Shown here: positions 53,225-63,460 of the stretch, piece by piece
Layout: each line of letters starts with the position of its first letter
Numbering within the stretch: position 1 is the first letter of the stretch
DNA from: Serripes groenlandicus
Taxonomy: Eukaryota > Mollusca > Bivalvia > Cardiida > Cardiidae
Direction of reading: 5' to 3'
Assembly (NCBI GenBank): GCA_031761405.1
Contig: JASEVX010000017.1
Location: forward strand, 12,472,043 to 12,536,042
Length of the DNA stretch: 64,000 nt
The notes under the pieces: model-generated
Databases searched by the model: none
Told to the model about the DNA's origin: nothing
The model's input: only the letters and a program-made list of their open reading frames with translations
Made by a program: the position numbers and the translations under genes

Positions 53225-54350
53225 AATCATGATACTTGTATGTAAATATTATGATTTTGTGTTTCGTCATGCAGAATATAGCTTACTTAACAAACTATAC
53301 TTTTATGCAACTAAACGAGATTAACTTGAACTGTAAATTATAAAATGCATTTTTTTGGTTGGAACAAATAACTTCAATGTTATCTTCTTGAAAGCGGTTA
53401 ATACGAAACGGAGGCAATCGAAGTCTTTACATCAAATATTTACATTGATTTATATGCTAAAAGTACGAGTGAGCCTTGATTCCATCTTAACCAATTACGC
53501 ATGTGGTATAATTGTTCTGTGATTGTCCTCTATCTGTGTTGTTTTTTATTCCTATAAATGCTGAATTCTGTCAATGCCGTTTAGCATATTCGTTGAAGGA
53601 CATTGCTGGTTCATATGTAAACGGTATCCTGGACCATTTATTGGGTCATAGACTCTGAAATGAATCTGTTCAAAGTTTCAAAGTTGGAAATACAGCATGT
53701 AAATTCATCAACTGGTACGTATACAGCATTTTCATTGGTGAATTATTTTGCACTGCATTTGGGTGTTTCTATTTCATGATTCAATATCTGAAACCGCTGC
53801 TGGTGGGTCCTTTTTAATATATAATAGTGACGTCATTCGTGCGACCTACATAGTAATAATTGTCGGCGTTTTCGGCACTGTACAACAACCGGTAAAGCAC
53901 TCCCTCCCTGTATTTTAGTTCATTTACGATATTTTGCTTTTAGTTGATTGCTATTTTATATAATACAGCATTGCACCGATCTTTTATTGCGTATCTCAAT
54001 AAAAAAGAAGACATTTATTGTTTGCAATGTACTCAAATAAGAATTTCTTTTTCCAAGTAGAACTATTAGTAGCTAAAGTCATACAACAAATTGAAATTGC
54101 TAAATGTCTATACACAATGCTTTGTATGCGTTGTTAGAATTTACACCGATTGCATAGTATACGCACCTCTCTTAAACAAGAGAACTCCACCATGTTCCTA
54201 AAACATGCAGTTAAAACTTAATAGAGGAAATCAACATAAGGAATGTATCTGTCATTTTCAGTTTTTAACCTGTTTCTATAGATAGCCCACCAACTTCATT
54301 CTGATTATTTTCAAACTTCGATTTTCAAACTCGTTACGTAACAGAGTGTG
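53225..54350. other. Unassigned stretch
   Basis: Unique sequence with a full CRE-like GTGACGTCATTC at about 53828. No gene or repeat family recognised. Confidence 0.4.
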
Positions 54351-54382
54351 CCCCCCCCCCCCCCCCCCACACCCCCACCCCT
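54351..54382. repeat. Poly-C tract
   Basis: Eighteen C in a row followed by ACACCCCCACCCCTC. The complementary G-rich strand could form a quadruplex; length calls in such tracts are unreliable. Confidence 0.95.
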
Positions 54383-54694
54383 CGGACGATGTGTTAATTA
54401 AAGCAATTAAAAAATGAGAGAAAAAATTCTATAATCAAGTCGAGATTTCAACGGGGCACCTGCTAGTGTTTACTTAAATGGACTGTGTCAAATAAAAACG
54501 GTAATGGAAAAAAAAAAGAGAAACCCTTCCGTACAGTGATAGCTGAAAGTGGATGTTCAGACGAGTATGTGCAGACGTATGGACTCAACAACATCTAAAC
54601 ACTCCGGATATTTCTGATGTAAACTTATTGCGTGTTTTCTGATGAACGATGAAGTGTAACTTGACGTTGTTGCTTGCCATAGACGTGCGGTTAA

Positions 54695-55036
54695 TTGCAA
54701 ACCGGAGATGGGAAGACTCGTCGGTGTTTGAATGACATGGCTTCTGGTAGTGTTTACCTATTAAATAATTGCTGCATTTCGGAAAACTTGTGGAAAGAAA
54801 ATGGCGGCACACCTGGACCTAACGTTTTGGGTGGGATGGTGGTGAATGGTGATGTAGGTCTTCCACGATTCAATCTTTCCGAGCTGGCAATTAATTCTCG
54901 AGTCTTAATGGAGGGCTTACCCCTGTCTTTATTGATTCCGTATATCAGTCGTTCTGCAGGAAATCAATCTGAGCTTTTGTATGTCAAGTGTAGAAGGGTG
55001 GTTCCTTGTGATGTTATGGTAACTGATAACAAATAA
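54695..55036 (+). CDS. Candidate coding segment, 113 residues, unidentified
   Basis: Codons are varied and the block is less AT-rich than its neighbours; composition is protein-like with Gly-rich turns (Gly-Gly-Thr-Pro-Gly-Pro near residue 38) and alternating hydrophobic segments. No repeat family overlaps it. I recognise no domain; no signal peptide or membrane segment is evident. An intronless gene, an exon, or a remnant of a mobile-element protein are all possible. The start Met is arbitrary, since an exon could begin anywhere upstream in frame. Confidence 0.22.
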   Translation: MQTGDGKTRRCLNDMASGSVYLLNNCCISENLWKENGGTPGPNVLGGMVVNGDVGLPRFNLSELAINSRVLMEGLPLSLLIPYISRSAGNQSELLYVKCRRVVPCDVMVTDNK

Positions 55037-55675
55037 GAATTGTTTGTCAAAAGTCTTGCCTGCTGAGACTAAATTAAGCACTCGTCAATTAGTAAAAGAA
55101 GGTTTTAAGACATTTCTGGAAAACAGTATCAACTAGGATCATTTAGTACTGATGAGAATATCGATTATTTTATACAATTGTAACTTTATACTTTATTTCC
55201 AATAGGGCTTTAAACAATTGCTGTTGTTCTAGCCAAATAATATAAATATACATACTTGTACAATGTTTAACAATTACAAATTAGCAAAATTGAGAATACA
55301 ATAAAATAGACAAATGATGTGTAATTTCCTGGAGCAGCGGTCATATCGTCTTTAAACTAATAGGTGTGAGACAATTACTAAATAACATATACGTTCTCAC
55401 ATACGGTGAGAGGTACCACTCCACAATATTTAAATATATTACAAATTTTGTATAGACTGGATCTGTGTCTGTGTAATGTTCCAGTCGAAATTCTATCAAC
55501 AGCGTGAACCCGACAACTAGAGAAATTTCGGAGCGAATTTTAATTGGGTGCCATTTGGCATGCGTCAAACAGTTATACGATCATGGATTTACGAGAGAAA
55601 CTTTGAAATTATTTAATGAACGGCTTTAAATAGTTTATAATAGATAGTTACTAAAAAATAAAGATTGATAGTTTT
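55037..55675. other. Unassigned stretch
   Basis: No feature recognised. Confidence 0.4.
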
Positions 55676-55786
55676 ATTTGTTTTATTGGCGTTTTACGCC
55701 ATTTTTAACTTTATTTCAGTTTCACGGCGACAGTTTACGTATTCATGATCCCTGGGTAAACAAATCAGTACTAGGCTAGGAAAAAG
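55676..55786 (-). mobile_element. Type III SINE, 5'-truncated
   Basis: Tail ATTGGCGTTTTACGCCATTT, then TTCATGATCCCTGGGTAAAC and CAGTACTAGGCTAGGAAAA. Head absent. Confidence 0.8.
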
Positions 55787-55958
55787 GTTGATAGTAAGCG
55801 TATTAGTAAATGTTCTGTTTCTTATATGATAATATGATAGTATTATTTACTAGACATGTACAGGGTTTGAAAGTATCATATCAATGTCACAGTTGGTATA
55901 AAACTCAGTCTAAACGAGATTACCGAACACTATTCATCCTGATCCGATTACTTATTAA

Positions 55959-56180
55959 CCCTTTCCCTCATATAAACGCTTTCTGACGCCTCTGCAGCAG
56001 ACGACTTTTTGAAAACATAGTGACAAAAAGAAGAAATTGCTCAAAACGAGCAATTTCTCCTTTTGACACAATGTTTTCCACTTTTAGTGATAGATTATCC
56101 TTTCAATTATAGAGATTTTCTATTTTTTGACAAAATATGTTCAAAGTCGTCTGCTGCAGAATTGCCGTATGAGGGAAAGG
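55959..56180 (+). mobile_element. Family A MITE, 222 bp
   Basis: TTAA at 55955-55958 and 56181-56184. Near consensus, full central palindrome. Confidence 0.9.
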
Positions 56181-56339
56181 TTAAATAACCCACGTATTTT
56201 ATAATTTATAAACATACCAAATTTGAAGCTGATTATTGGCTCTATGGTGTAAATAGTAAATGCAATGATTGTGCGATAGTCTTATATCGCAAGTCTCCTA
56301 TACTTCTTGTAAGAATGGCCATGTATAATACTTGTCTTG

Positions 56340-56408
56340 ATGTGATTGTTCATTGTATATGAATGTTGTTTGTACATGGATGAGACTTAAATAAATAAAT
56401 AAATAAAT
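56340..56408 (+). mobile_element. Probable retroposon 3' end with TAAA tail
   Basis: GTTTGTACATGGATGAGACT leads into (TAAA)n at 56389-56408. The form suits a non-LTR 3' end; the extent upstream is unknown. Confidence 0.4.
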
Positions 56409-56514
56409 ATACCAAATATATAAATCATTTTCATTGCAGTGAAACTACCACTAAAGACAGATGATTCGTTTTATGATCCACGTGGAACATTAAAATACAG
56501 CCTATCAAATCATA

Positions 56515-56777
56515 TGAGCCGTCTCTAGAGAAAACCAACATTATGGACTCTGCGTAAAGTGTCGACCCTGATCAGCCTCAGCATGCCGCGCAGGGTAACC
56601 CGAATAGACACTTTACGACTCCTGTGGATTTTCTGTTTCAGGAATCATTACTCTATACCTCAATCCCCCTGAGACGGAATGTGTCGGTCCGGATTAGACT
56701 GCGCGGACTGCGCAGGCTGATCTGGATCAATAAATTACGCAGATACCATAATGTTGGTTTTCTCGCGGGACGGCTCA
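56515..56777. mobile_element. Family C foldback MITE, copy C7
   Basis: 263 bp, TA on both sides (56513-56514, 56778-56779). TGAGCCGTCTCTAGAG start and CGCGGGACGGCTCA end; full internal arms. Good reference copy. Confidence 0.88.
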
Positions 56778-57170
56778 TATAACCTATATAATCATATATG
56801 AATGACAAATATGAAAACGAACCTACATAATTTGAGGAGTAATAAATAGCAAACAACTTTTCCATAAAATATTCTACAACATCGATTATGTTTATAAAAA
56901 AACCACAAACACAACAGAATAAAATTATGTCACATGTTTATTAAATCCGCAAACAATCTGTTTTACTCCCCTGCTGAGGTTCGCAAGTAGAAAAAAAATA
57001 AACTTGTTTAAAAAAGACTTAGGGATTTTTGTCTGAATTAAGTAACATCATCATTTCGTAATGTTTGCATTACGCCCGTATAAACATCCCATAAACACCT
57101 ATCAATCCAGATCACCCCACGGCAAAACAGATTTCACCCGCGTCACGCGGAAACCGACCATCGAGGCTTG

Positions 57171-57250
57171 AAAAAATCAGCAACGTTCCAGCTCAGCCCT
57201 GGCGTAGTGCAGGCAGACATGAATCATCACTAGTCGTGAAGTTATACTAA
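57171..57250. repeat. ~78-bp direct repeat, copy 1
   Basis: CCAGCTCAGCCCTGGCGTAG, GTGCAGGCAGACATGAATCA. Recurs at 57844-57923. Confidence 0.85.
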
Positions 57251-57253
57251 GAA

Positions 57254-57514
57254 CCTTTTCCCGCGAGAAAAACCAACATTGTGGACTCTGCGTAAAGTAT
57301 CGACCCGGATCAGCCTAAGCATGCCACGCATGCTTACCCGGATAGACACTTTTCGCCCCCTGTGGATTTTCTGTTTCAGGAATCATTACTCTATACCTCT
57401 GTCTCCCTGAGACGGAATGTGTCGGCTCGGATCAGTCTGCGCGGACTGCGCAGGCTGATCTGGGCCGATACATTACGCAGAGGCCGAAATGTTGGTTGCT
57501 CGCGGGACGGCTCG
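57254..57514. mobile_element. Family C foldback MITE, copy C8
   Basis: Left end damaged (CTTTTCCCGCGAG), right end CGCGGGACGGCTCG followed by TA. Interior close to C7. Directly follows the direct repeat at 57171-57250. Confidence 0.83.
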
Positions 57515-57843
57515 TATGAGACATTTATTTTATAATAACGTTAGTAGAATAGTGCCTGACTTTTTAGATATGAAATTTGGCCAACGACTTAAGTACATGC
57601 TTGTTGATAAAAGACTCAAAAAGAAATATGCTATATACAAACAAACAAGATTGTATTGTCAATTTGAATATGCAAACTCCCATTTGGTTGTACATTTATG
57701 CAGGAACGCAGATAATATCTTTTATTTTTGTTTATAACCTTTCCATTTTGTTATTTTTGTTTGTTTGTTTATCAATGTGTTCATGTGTGTATGATCTTCA
57801 TATATTGGAGGAAATAAAGATTATATATATTTAAAAAAGATCT
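57515..57843. other. Unassigned AT-rich stretch
   Basis: Overlapping Tyr/Ile-rich frames only; GGAGGAAATAAAGATTATAT near 57807 might be another retroposon end. Confidence 0.35.
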
Positions 57844-57923
57844 AAAAAACCAGCGAGGTGCCAGATCAGCCCTGGTGTATGTGCAGGCAAACATGAATCG
57901 TCACTAGTCGTAATGTTATAATA
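57844..57923. repeat. ~78-bp direct repeat, copy 2
   Basis: CCAGATCAGCCCTGGTGTAT, GTGCAGGCAAACATGAATCG, with about ten differences from copy 1. Confidence 0.85.
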
Positions 57924-58313
57924 CATATACATTCTTTATTAAATGTCTCATACAAAAGTGTACAAAGTCATTCTAAAAAACAGAATTATGAGAGACTAAG
58001 AAATCATCACATATACATTCATACCTTCATATGTAATTTAAAATGTAAAAATGATAAAGAGCGATGCTTCTCCCGTTTGGGAATCATACTTTAAGGAAAC
58101 TACTTGAATTAGCTTAAGAAAAAAAGGATACATATATAGCGAACATTACATTCGTCATAGTGTATAATTCCAAATAAACATCTGCGCTATTTATAGCAAA
58201 TACAAAATAAAATAAAATAAGTACAAAAAAAAAGCATCATTGATTTCTCTGTTGAACGATTATGACCAACTATCTATAAACTAAACAAGTTTATAGTATA
58301 CTAATACTAATTA
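57924..58313. other. Unassigned AT-rich stretch
   Basis: No feature recognised beyond A-rich simple sequence near 58201-58230. Confidence 0.4.
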
Positions 58314-58456
58314 TAAAAATAATAATAATGATAAAGGCTTTATTTGTAGAGGACACTCATTGACATAGTACATGTATGCAAGTCAATCTTCCATGAGGGC
58401 CTCACACATAAACAAAATGGAACGAAACTTGAAAAACCGTGTGTTACATATGAACT
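58314..58456 (-). mobile_element. Retroposon 3' end with (ATT)n tail, copy G2
   Basis: Same sequence and orientation as 32995-33130: CCTCATGGAAGATTGACTTG, then GTCCTCTACAAATAAAGCC and (ATT)n on the minus strand. Truncated at a different place. Confidence 0.6.
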
Positions 58457-58679
58457 TTAATATCATCATTCCCATGCATTTCTAAACCCGTGAAGGTCTG
58501 TTTTCGTGTGACGTGGTCACGTGATCGATGCCTTGATTCCAATAAGACCTAGCGACCTCTCCAGACGAAAAATAGATCCCCGAGTCTGGAATCGAATGAA
58601 CAGTGTTATACTGGATCTCCACTTGTAGTTTGATTTATACATTCACGTTTGTTATCCTGTTTGTTTGAGAATGTATTAA

Positions 58680-58900
58680 CCCTTTCCCTCATACGACAAT
58701 TCTGCAGCAGACGACTTTGAACATATTTTGTCAAAAAATAGAAAATCGCTATAATTGAATGGATAACCTATGACTTAAAGTGGAAAACATTGTGGCAAAA
58801 GGAGAAATTGCTGGTTTTGAGCCATTTCTTCTTTTGTCACTATGTTTTCAAAAGGCCGTCTGCTGCAGAGGCGTCAGAAAGCGTCTATATTAGTAAAGAT
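58680..58900 (-). mobile_element. Family A MITE, 221 bp
   Basis: TTAA at 58676-58679 and 58901-58904. CCCTTTCCCTCATACGACAA start; right terminus mutated (TTAGTAAAGAT). Confidence 0.87.
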
Positions 58901-58904
58901 TTAA

Positions 58905-60005
58905 GCTATTAAGAAGACCAATTCACGTGTTAATCACGTGATCACTATCAACAAGCAGAGTCATGGACGGTTAGATATGCACTACTATTTGGCCAATGAC
59001 GCCTAGCCTTTGAAAGGTTTCCTTTGAGGTTCAAACTCATTACTTCCGGGTCTAAGATGTGCGTAAAAAAACCCAAGTACAATGAACACTTACATAATAA
59101 TAAATTTCGGATATTAAAACTTATAATATTTCAAACATTTCATAAACAGTCTTCGATTGGAAGCCTTTCAACACAATGTTATCAACAGTACTTTCACAAA
59201 AGCTGAAAAATCGCTCACTATAATTGATATACATACACATGTATCTTTCGTTTGATAATTCACTAACACGAGCTAACCCTTGAATTGAACGTATTGAAGA
59301 CGTAACTGTAACGCTATATTTGTTGCAAAGTATCCAAAAACTGTTCACGACGGAAGTGGAAATTCTGGCTATATTGTACGATGGCCTTCATAAGTTATGT
59401 CTTTGATTTATGCACATGACTTGTCGGAATTGGATTTTGCTTTCATATTGCACGAATTGCAAGTACTTCACATGCCTTTCGTCGGTCTCTGTTTGATTAA
59501 GTTAAGGTATAACATAGTTGACAATCAAACTGGATAATCAGTATGCGCTTGTTTCAATTAAAGACGCAATTATTTCGTTCAGTATCGTAGGTCCTGTTTA
59601 AGAAAGGCTTGATATGTATGTCTCATGTGTATTGGTATGCATATTATAAATTATCGTCTGTAAGACACGCAGAATGCGTGCTCCTCACTCATTCAGATGA
59701 GGTTTTTTACAAGGTTGAAAAGAAAAGTGTCCAAGGTTTCTGGTACGTTGTATTAACTTTTCTTAGCGTCCCGTGGATATTTGTTCAACATTTAAACGGG
59801 TTTTTCATAAGGCATATCAATGTTTATATTGCATCTCGGGTATTACAAAGGCCCTACACGTGTTTTTGCGGGCTTACATTCGCTAACGAGGAAAACAAAC
59901 TTCTCTAATCTTTATTTACAAATTACCGTTTTATATGAGCCATGCTGTGCAAAAAACCTACTATTGGCTCTTTCCGATCAACATGCGGGGAGGGAAAATG
60001 TATAA
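58905..60005. other. Unassigned stretch
   Basis: Open frames at 59609-59908 (99 residues) and 59121-59348 (minus) are not recognisable. No repeat family identified. Confidence 0.4.
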
Positions 60006-60090
60006 CCCTTTCCCTGATAAAGATGTCACGTGACGTGTTTGCAGCAAGCAAACGGCTTTTAAATACACTGTGGGAAGAGGGAATAGTTAT
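60006..60090. mobile_element. Family A terminus fragment (A2)
   Basis: ATAA then CCCTTTCCCTGATAAAGATG, GTTTGCAGCAAGCAAACGGC, then loss of similarity. Confidence 0.5.
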
Positions 60091-60189
60091 TATGTCCACA
60101 GTAATACGGTGCAGGAACCTATAATTAACTCATTCCAATCAAAAGGTATTGGTTCTAAGGATTGAAATATACGGTTGATGGCATCTTAG

Positions 60190-60362
60190 CCCCTTCCCCA
60201 CGCTTTCTGACGACTCTAAAGTAGCCGACTTTTGTAAACATAATGAGCATATTATTCTTTTGCCACAAACTTATCTATTTTTTTCTATAACATTTCTTTC
60301 ATTTATGGAAAGTTTCCACATATTTGTTAGCAAAATTTAGTTTAAGGTATTGTAAATAGGCG
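60190..60362. mobile_element. Decayed family A element (A2)
   Basis: CCCCTTCCCCACGCTTTCTG, GCCGACTTTTGTAAACATAA, TTCTTTTGCCACAAACTTAT. Right terminus unrecognisable. Confidence 0.5.
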
Positions 60363-60635
60363 TACGTATATAATGTTTAAAGTAGAACATGGCTGGGTCA
60401 GGGTAAACACCGAATCAGTACGCACTTTAAACCTACTATGTGTAAGTGTGGTCGACGACCCGTTCTTGATGAGGTTATAACAATCCATTGGTCTTTTGCG
60501 ACCATCGTGAACCTGTCACGTGATCTGTGCTGTCCTTTAATTAGCTGTTAAACGACCAGGCAGCTATGTTGTGCAATACTAAATGTTGACAATGTGTAAA
60601 CCGAGATTAAGTACTACTTGGCTTTTTGGACCAGG

Positions 60636-60746
60636 TAGTGTTATGTGTCCCATGGAGAGCAAACACATACAGCCCGTCCGTCGCTCGAACCCGTTACCTC
60701 TCGCTTTTAGGGTGAGTACTCTACCGACCTAGCTAACCGGGCAGCT
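60636..60746 (-). mobile_element. Type IV tRNA-derived SINE head
   Basis: On the minus strand: GCCCGGTTAGCTAGGTCGGT (A box), then about 30 bases later ACGGGTTCGAGCGAC (B box), ending GACGGGC that pairs with the start as an acceptor-like stem. The T arm is mispaired, so this is a tRNA-derived element and not a functional tRNA. The shared tail of types I-III is absent. Confidence 0.6.
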
Positions 60747-60947
60747 TAACTGAAATCTCCCAAACTGTTTATAAGTTCGACCCGCGACATACACCCCTGC
60801 CTAACTGGAATTTCGTACAGGAATTTCGAAACAAAAGTTCAGAAAGGATGTTTTAATATACATTGCAAGCACCGTTAGGCTGGTCAAGCAGTGCTGTCAC
60901 GGTCCCTTATTGGGCGCCAATGTTCCATGGAGAGAAGAAACATGCGG
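60747..60947. other. Unassigned, possible LTR remnant
   Basis: On the minus strand CCATGGAACATTGGCGCCCA resembles an LTR end (CA) followed by a primer-binding-type TGGCGCCC. No second LTR or coding part is seen. Confidence 0.2.
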
Positions 60948-61127
60948 CTATTTGAAAACATAGTGACAAAAGAAGAAATTGCACAAGACGTGCAATTTCT
61001 CCTTTTGACACAATGTTTTCCACTTATAGTCATAGGTTATCTATTCAATTATAGAGATTTTCGACTTTTTGACAAAACATGTTCAAAGTCGTTTGCTGCA
61101 GAATTGTCGTATGAGAGAAAGGGTTAA
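60948..61127 (+). mobile_element. Family A MITE, left end missing
   Basis: Starts at CTATTTGAAAACATAGTGAC; centre AATTGCACAAGACGTGCAAT; right end GAGAGAAAGGG then TTAA. Confidence 0.83.
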
Positions 61128-62100
61128 TCGTTTGAAATCATTTTTTTTTTTTTTTAGTATTGGTGACGTCATGATTTAAGGATATTATCTTGATCTATTT
61201 TTATAAAAGAAATTTGACGATGAGGTAAAAAGTCATGTACATGTACGTCACCAGCATTTGTTATTGGATGGTTTGCGTATTTTGCCATTATGCAACCAAG
61301 TTTTGAAAGCATTTTAGTCTTACAGGGAAATTATTTTCCACATAGAATAGCGTATAATCTGTCCCGATAATCATAATTAACACAAAAAAAGCAGAAAAAA
61401 TAAAACGTGATTTGCTAAATATTATATATTGAATATAAGGAATACAATTATAATTGGTAGAAATAAGAAAGACGAAACGAACAGTAAAAATCAAACAAGT
61501 TATATTTTATTCTAATAACAAATTTTAAATATCCAAAGACAAAAGACAAAATGTATTACATAATGTTTAACGGACCATTAAGAATGGAACTTCCAGTCAA
61601 TGATTCACCGGTTTGTTGTTGTGTCTAATTATTGCAATGTACACAACTCTCATAATTACGACAAAATACTTCATGTTTGTTCACATGGGAAGAGATATGT
61701 TGAAACTTTAGTCGTGAGAAAAAAGTGTTGTTCATTCCGTAACCTAGGGTCGTCGAAAAGCGAAAGCGAGCGTGTCGTACAAAAAAATGTTCGTAGCCGT
61801 TTTCACGAGGCAAGCGTATTTCTTTGCGAGTGTAAATAAATCAGTAGATTTACAAAAGTTTTCAAACGCTTTTTTCACTCTTATATTACTTCTACCGGTA
61901 TGGGTACAATGGGTGCTTCGATAAGCCTGTATATGCATAATGTTTCGATGTAGCCTTCACTGTTGGCAAATATACAACATGGACGCTTTAGGCTTGACAC
62001 GACTTAAATCTTAATCACATGTTTTTTGCATCGTTATTTTTATCATCCGCAGCATTTCTGTTTGTATATCTAAAATACTTCTCTTAATTGATAACTTTGC
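61128..62100. other. Unassigned stretch
   Basis: T15 run at 61141-61155. Overlapping open frames on both strands at 61600-61938 in a less AT-rich block; not recognisable. Confidence 0.4.
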
Positions 62101-62284
62101 CCTTTCCTACTTGCATGAAATGAAAATGGTGTGATCAAAGGCGAAAATGCTCATAATGAGAAATGTGTCCTTTTGCTGGACTGTTTTCGAGTGTTCAATG
62201 CTGAAACCTTTATTTAAAAAGAAATTCATATTTTAAAGTATAAACGTAAATAAATTCTGCAGATTTGTTAAATATAGGAAAGGG
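62101..62284. mobile_element. Decayed family A element (A2)
   Basis: CCCTTTCCTACTTGCATGAA, centre AAATGCTCATAATGAGAAAT, ATAGGAAAGGG then TTAA (62285-62288). Left interior deleted. Confidence 0.62.
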
Positions 62285-62652
62285 TTAAGTGATAAAAGCC
62301 AAATAGATTTGTACAAAGAGTTGTCATCGACCGTTGCATTTTTTCATTCCCGATGTTTGCATAGTAAAATTAGCAGTGTTCTCGTATTTCTACGAGCTAT
62401 GTATACTCTAAATTGTTGGTTAGAATCACAAGCATATCCAGTTCACGCAATGTTTACGTTGTATCTGCAAAAATAGTGCAGAATTATGCAACGTTGGATT
62501 CGTATGGACTGTTTAAAATAATAAAGACGTGTTTGGCATAGTTTCCCGTGTAAAATGCTGCGTTCATGACAAATTACAGAACCAAATATACATAGTATGG
62601 TAATGTACTGCTGGAAACATGGGAAATGGAACCACCAGGAACTTGTTTATCA
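62285..62652. other. Unassigned stretch
   Basis: No feature recognised. Confidence 0.45.
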
Positions 62653-62702
62653 TTCCCCTGGTATAGACGAGTTCTAACGCTTTATGCAGCGGACGACCTT
62701 AG
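62653..62702 (+). mobile_element. Family A left end, interrupted by a SINE
   Basis: TCCCCTGGTATAGACGAGTT, CTTTATGCAGCGGACGACCT, then a type I SINE. No clear continuation after the SINE. Confidence 0.45.
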
Positions 62703-63001
62703 ATTGATTGATTGGGGTTTAACGCCGTTTTCAAAAAAATTCAGTCATATCACGGCGACCAGTTCACCTACTCATGCGTTTCCTGGCTTTCTCACACCAG
62801 TACACCACACAACATACTTTCCAAGCAACTGGCTACTTTTCCACATAGACTGTTAAACAGCCCATTGGTGAAAGGCGAATGACGCAGGTCACAGTGATTT
62901 TTGTCAAACGCCGGAAAAAATGTTGGCCGAGCTGGGATTCAAACTCACAACTCCTGGATTGACAGCCCGCGTAGCTACCAACTGAGCTACCGGGGCTCGG
63001 C
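62703..63001 (-). mobile_element. Type I tRNA-derived SINE with target duplication
   Basis: GATTGATTGGGGTTTAACGC tail start to a full head with GGGATTCAAACTC (B box) and GAGCTACCGGGGCTCGG. It is bracketed by CGACGACCTTAGA and CGATGATCTTAGA, a probable 13-base target duplication with two mismatches. TGTTAAACAG is an extra insertion in the body. Confidence 0.88.
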
Positions 63002-63057
63002 GATGATCTTAGAACACGTGGATCTAGTAAACGGTATAATATATTATCCCTTTCCCA

Positions 63058-63249
63058 CATATAAACGCTTTCTGACGCCTTTGTATCAGACGACGTTTTA
63101 AAACAGTGTGGCAAATGGAAATATTGATCATGATAAGCAATTTCTCCGTCTGCTACAATATTTTCAACCGTATTCAATAGACTCCATATTTTAACTTTTT
63201 ATTTTCAAAGTCCTGTGCTGCAGATATTATGCATTTTTGGTGGAAATAG
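63058..63249 (+). mobile_element. Decayed family A element (A2)
   Basis: CCCTTTCCCACATATAAACG, CTTTGTATCAGACGACGTTT, centre ATTGATCATGATAAGCAATT, CAAAGTCCTGTGCTGCAGAT. Right terminus degenerate. Confidence 0.65.
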
Positions 63250-63399
63250 TCATCAGAGGTTTTCCAAACGAGGACGAAGTTTGTGAGTTTATACACGCAG
63301 TGTCCAGATCGAGAGCGGCTCTAGTTGTACTATTAATATGATTCCCATTTCGACCAACGATTATCAGGATCTTCGCTGTTTGCCAACTAATCATATAGC

Positions 63400-63460
63400 T
63401 CAGTTACACATTTTGCCACAATGTTTCTTTCAAAATGTCGTCTGCTGCAGACGCGTCGAA
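63400..63460. mobile_element. Family A fragment (A2)
   Basis: CATTTTGCCACAATGTTTCT, ATGTCGTCTGCTGCAGACGC. Terminus lost. Confidence 0.5.

Noticed and set aside
62833..63177. 114-residue open frame on the minus strand
   Set aside because: Runs through a decayed family A element and the adjacent type I SINE.
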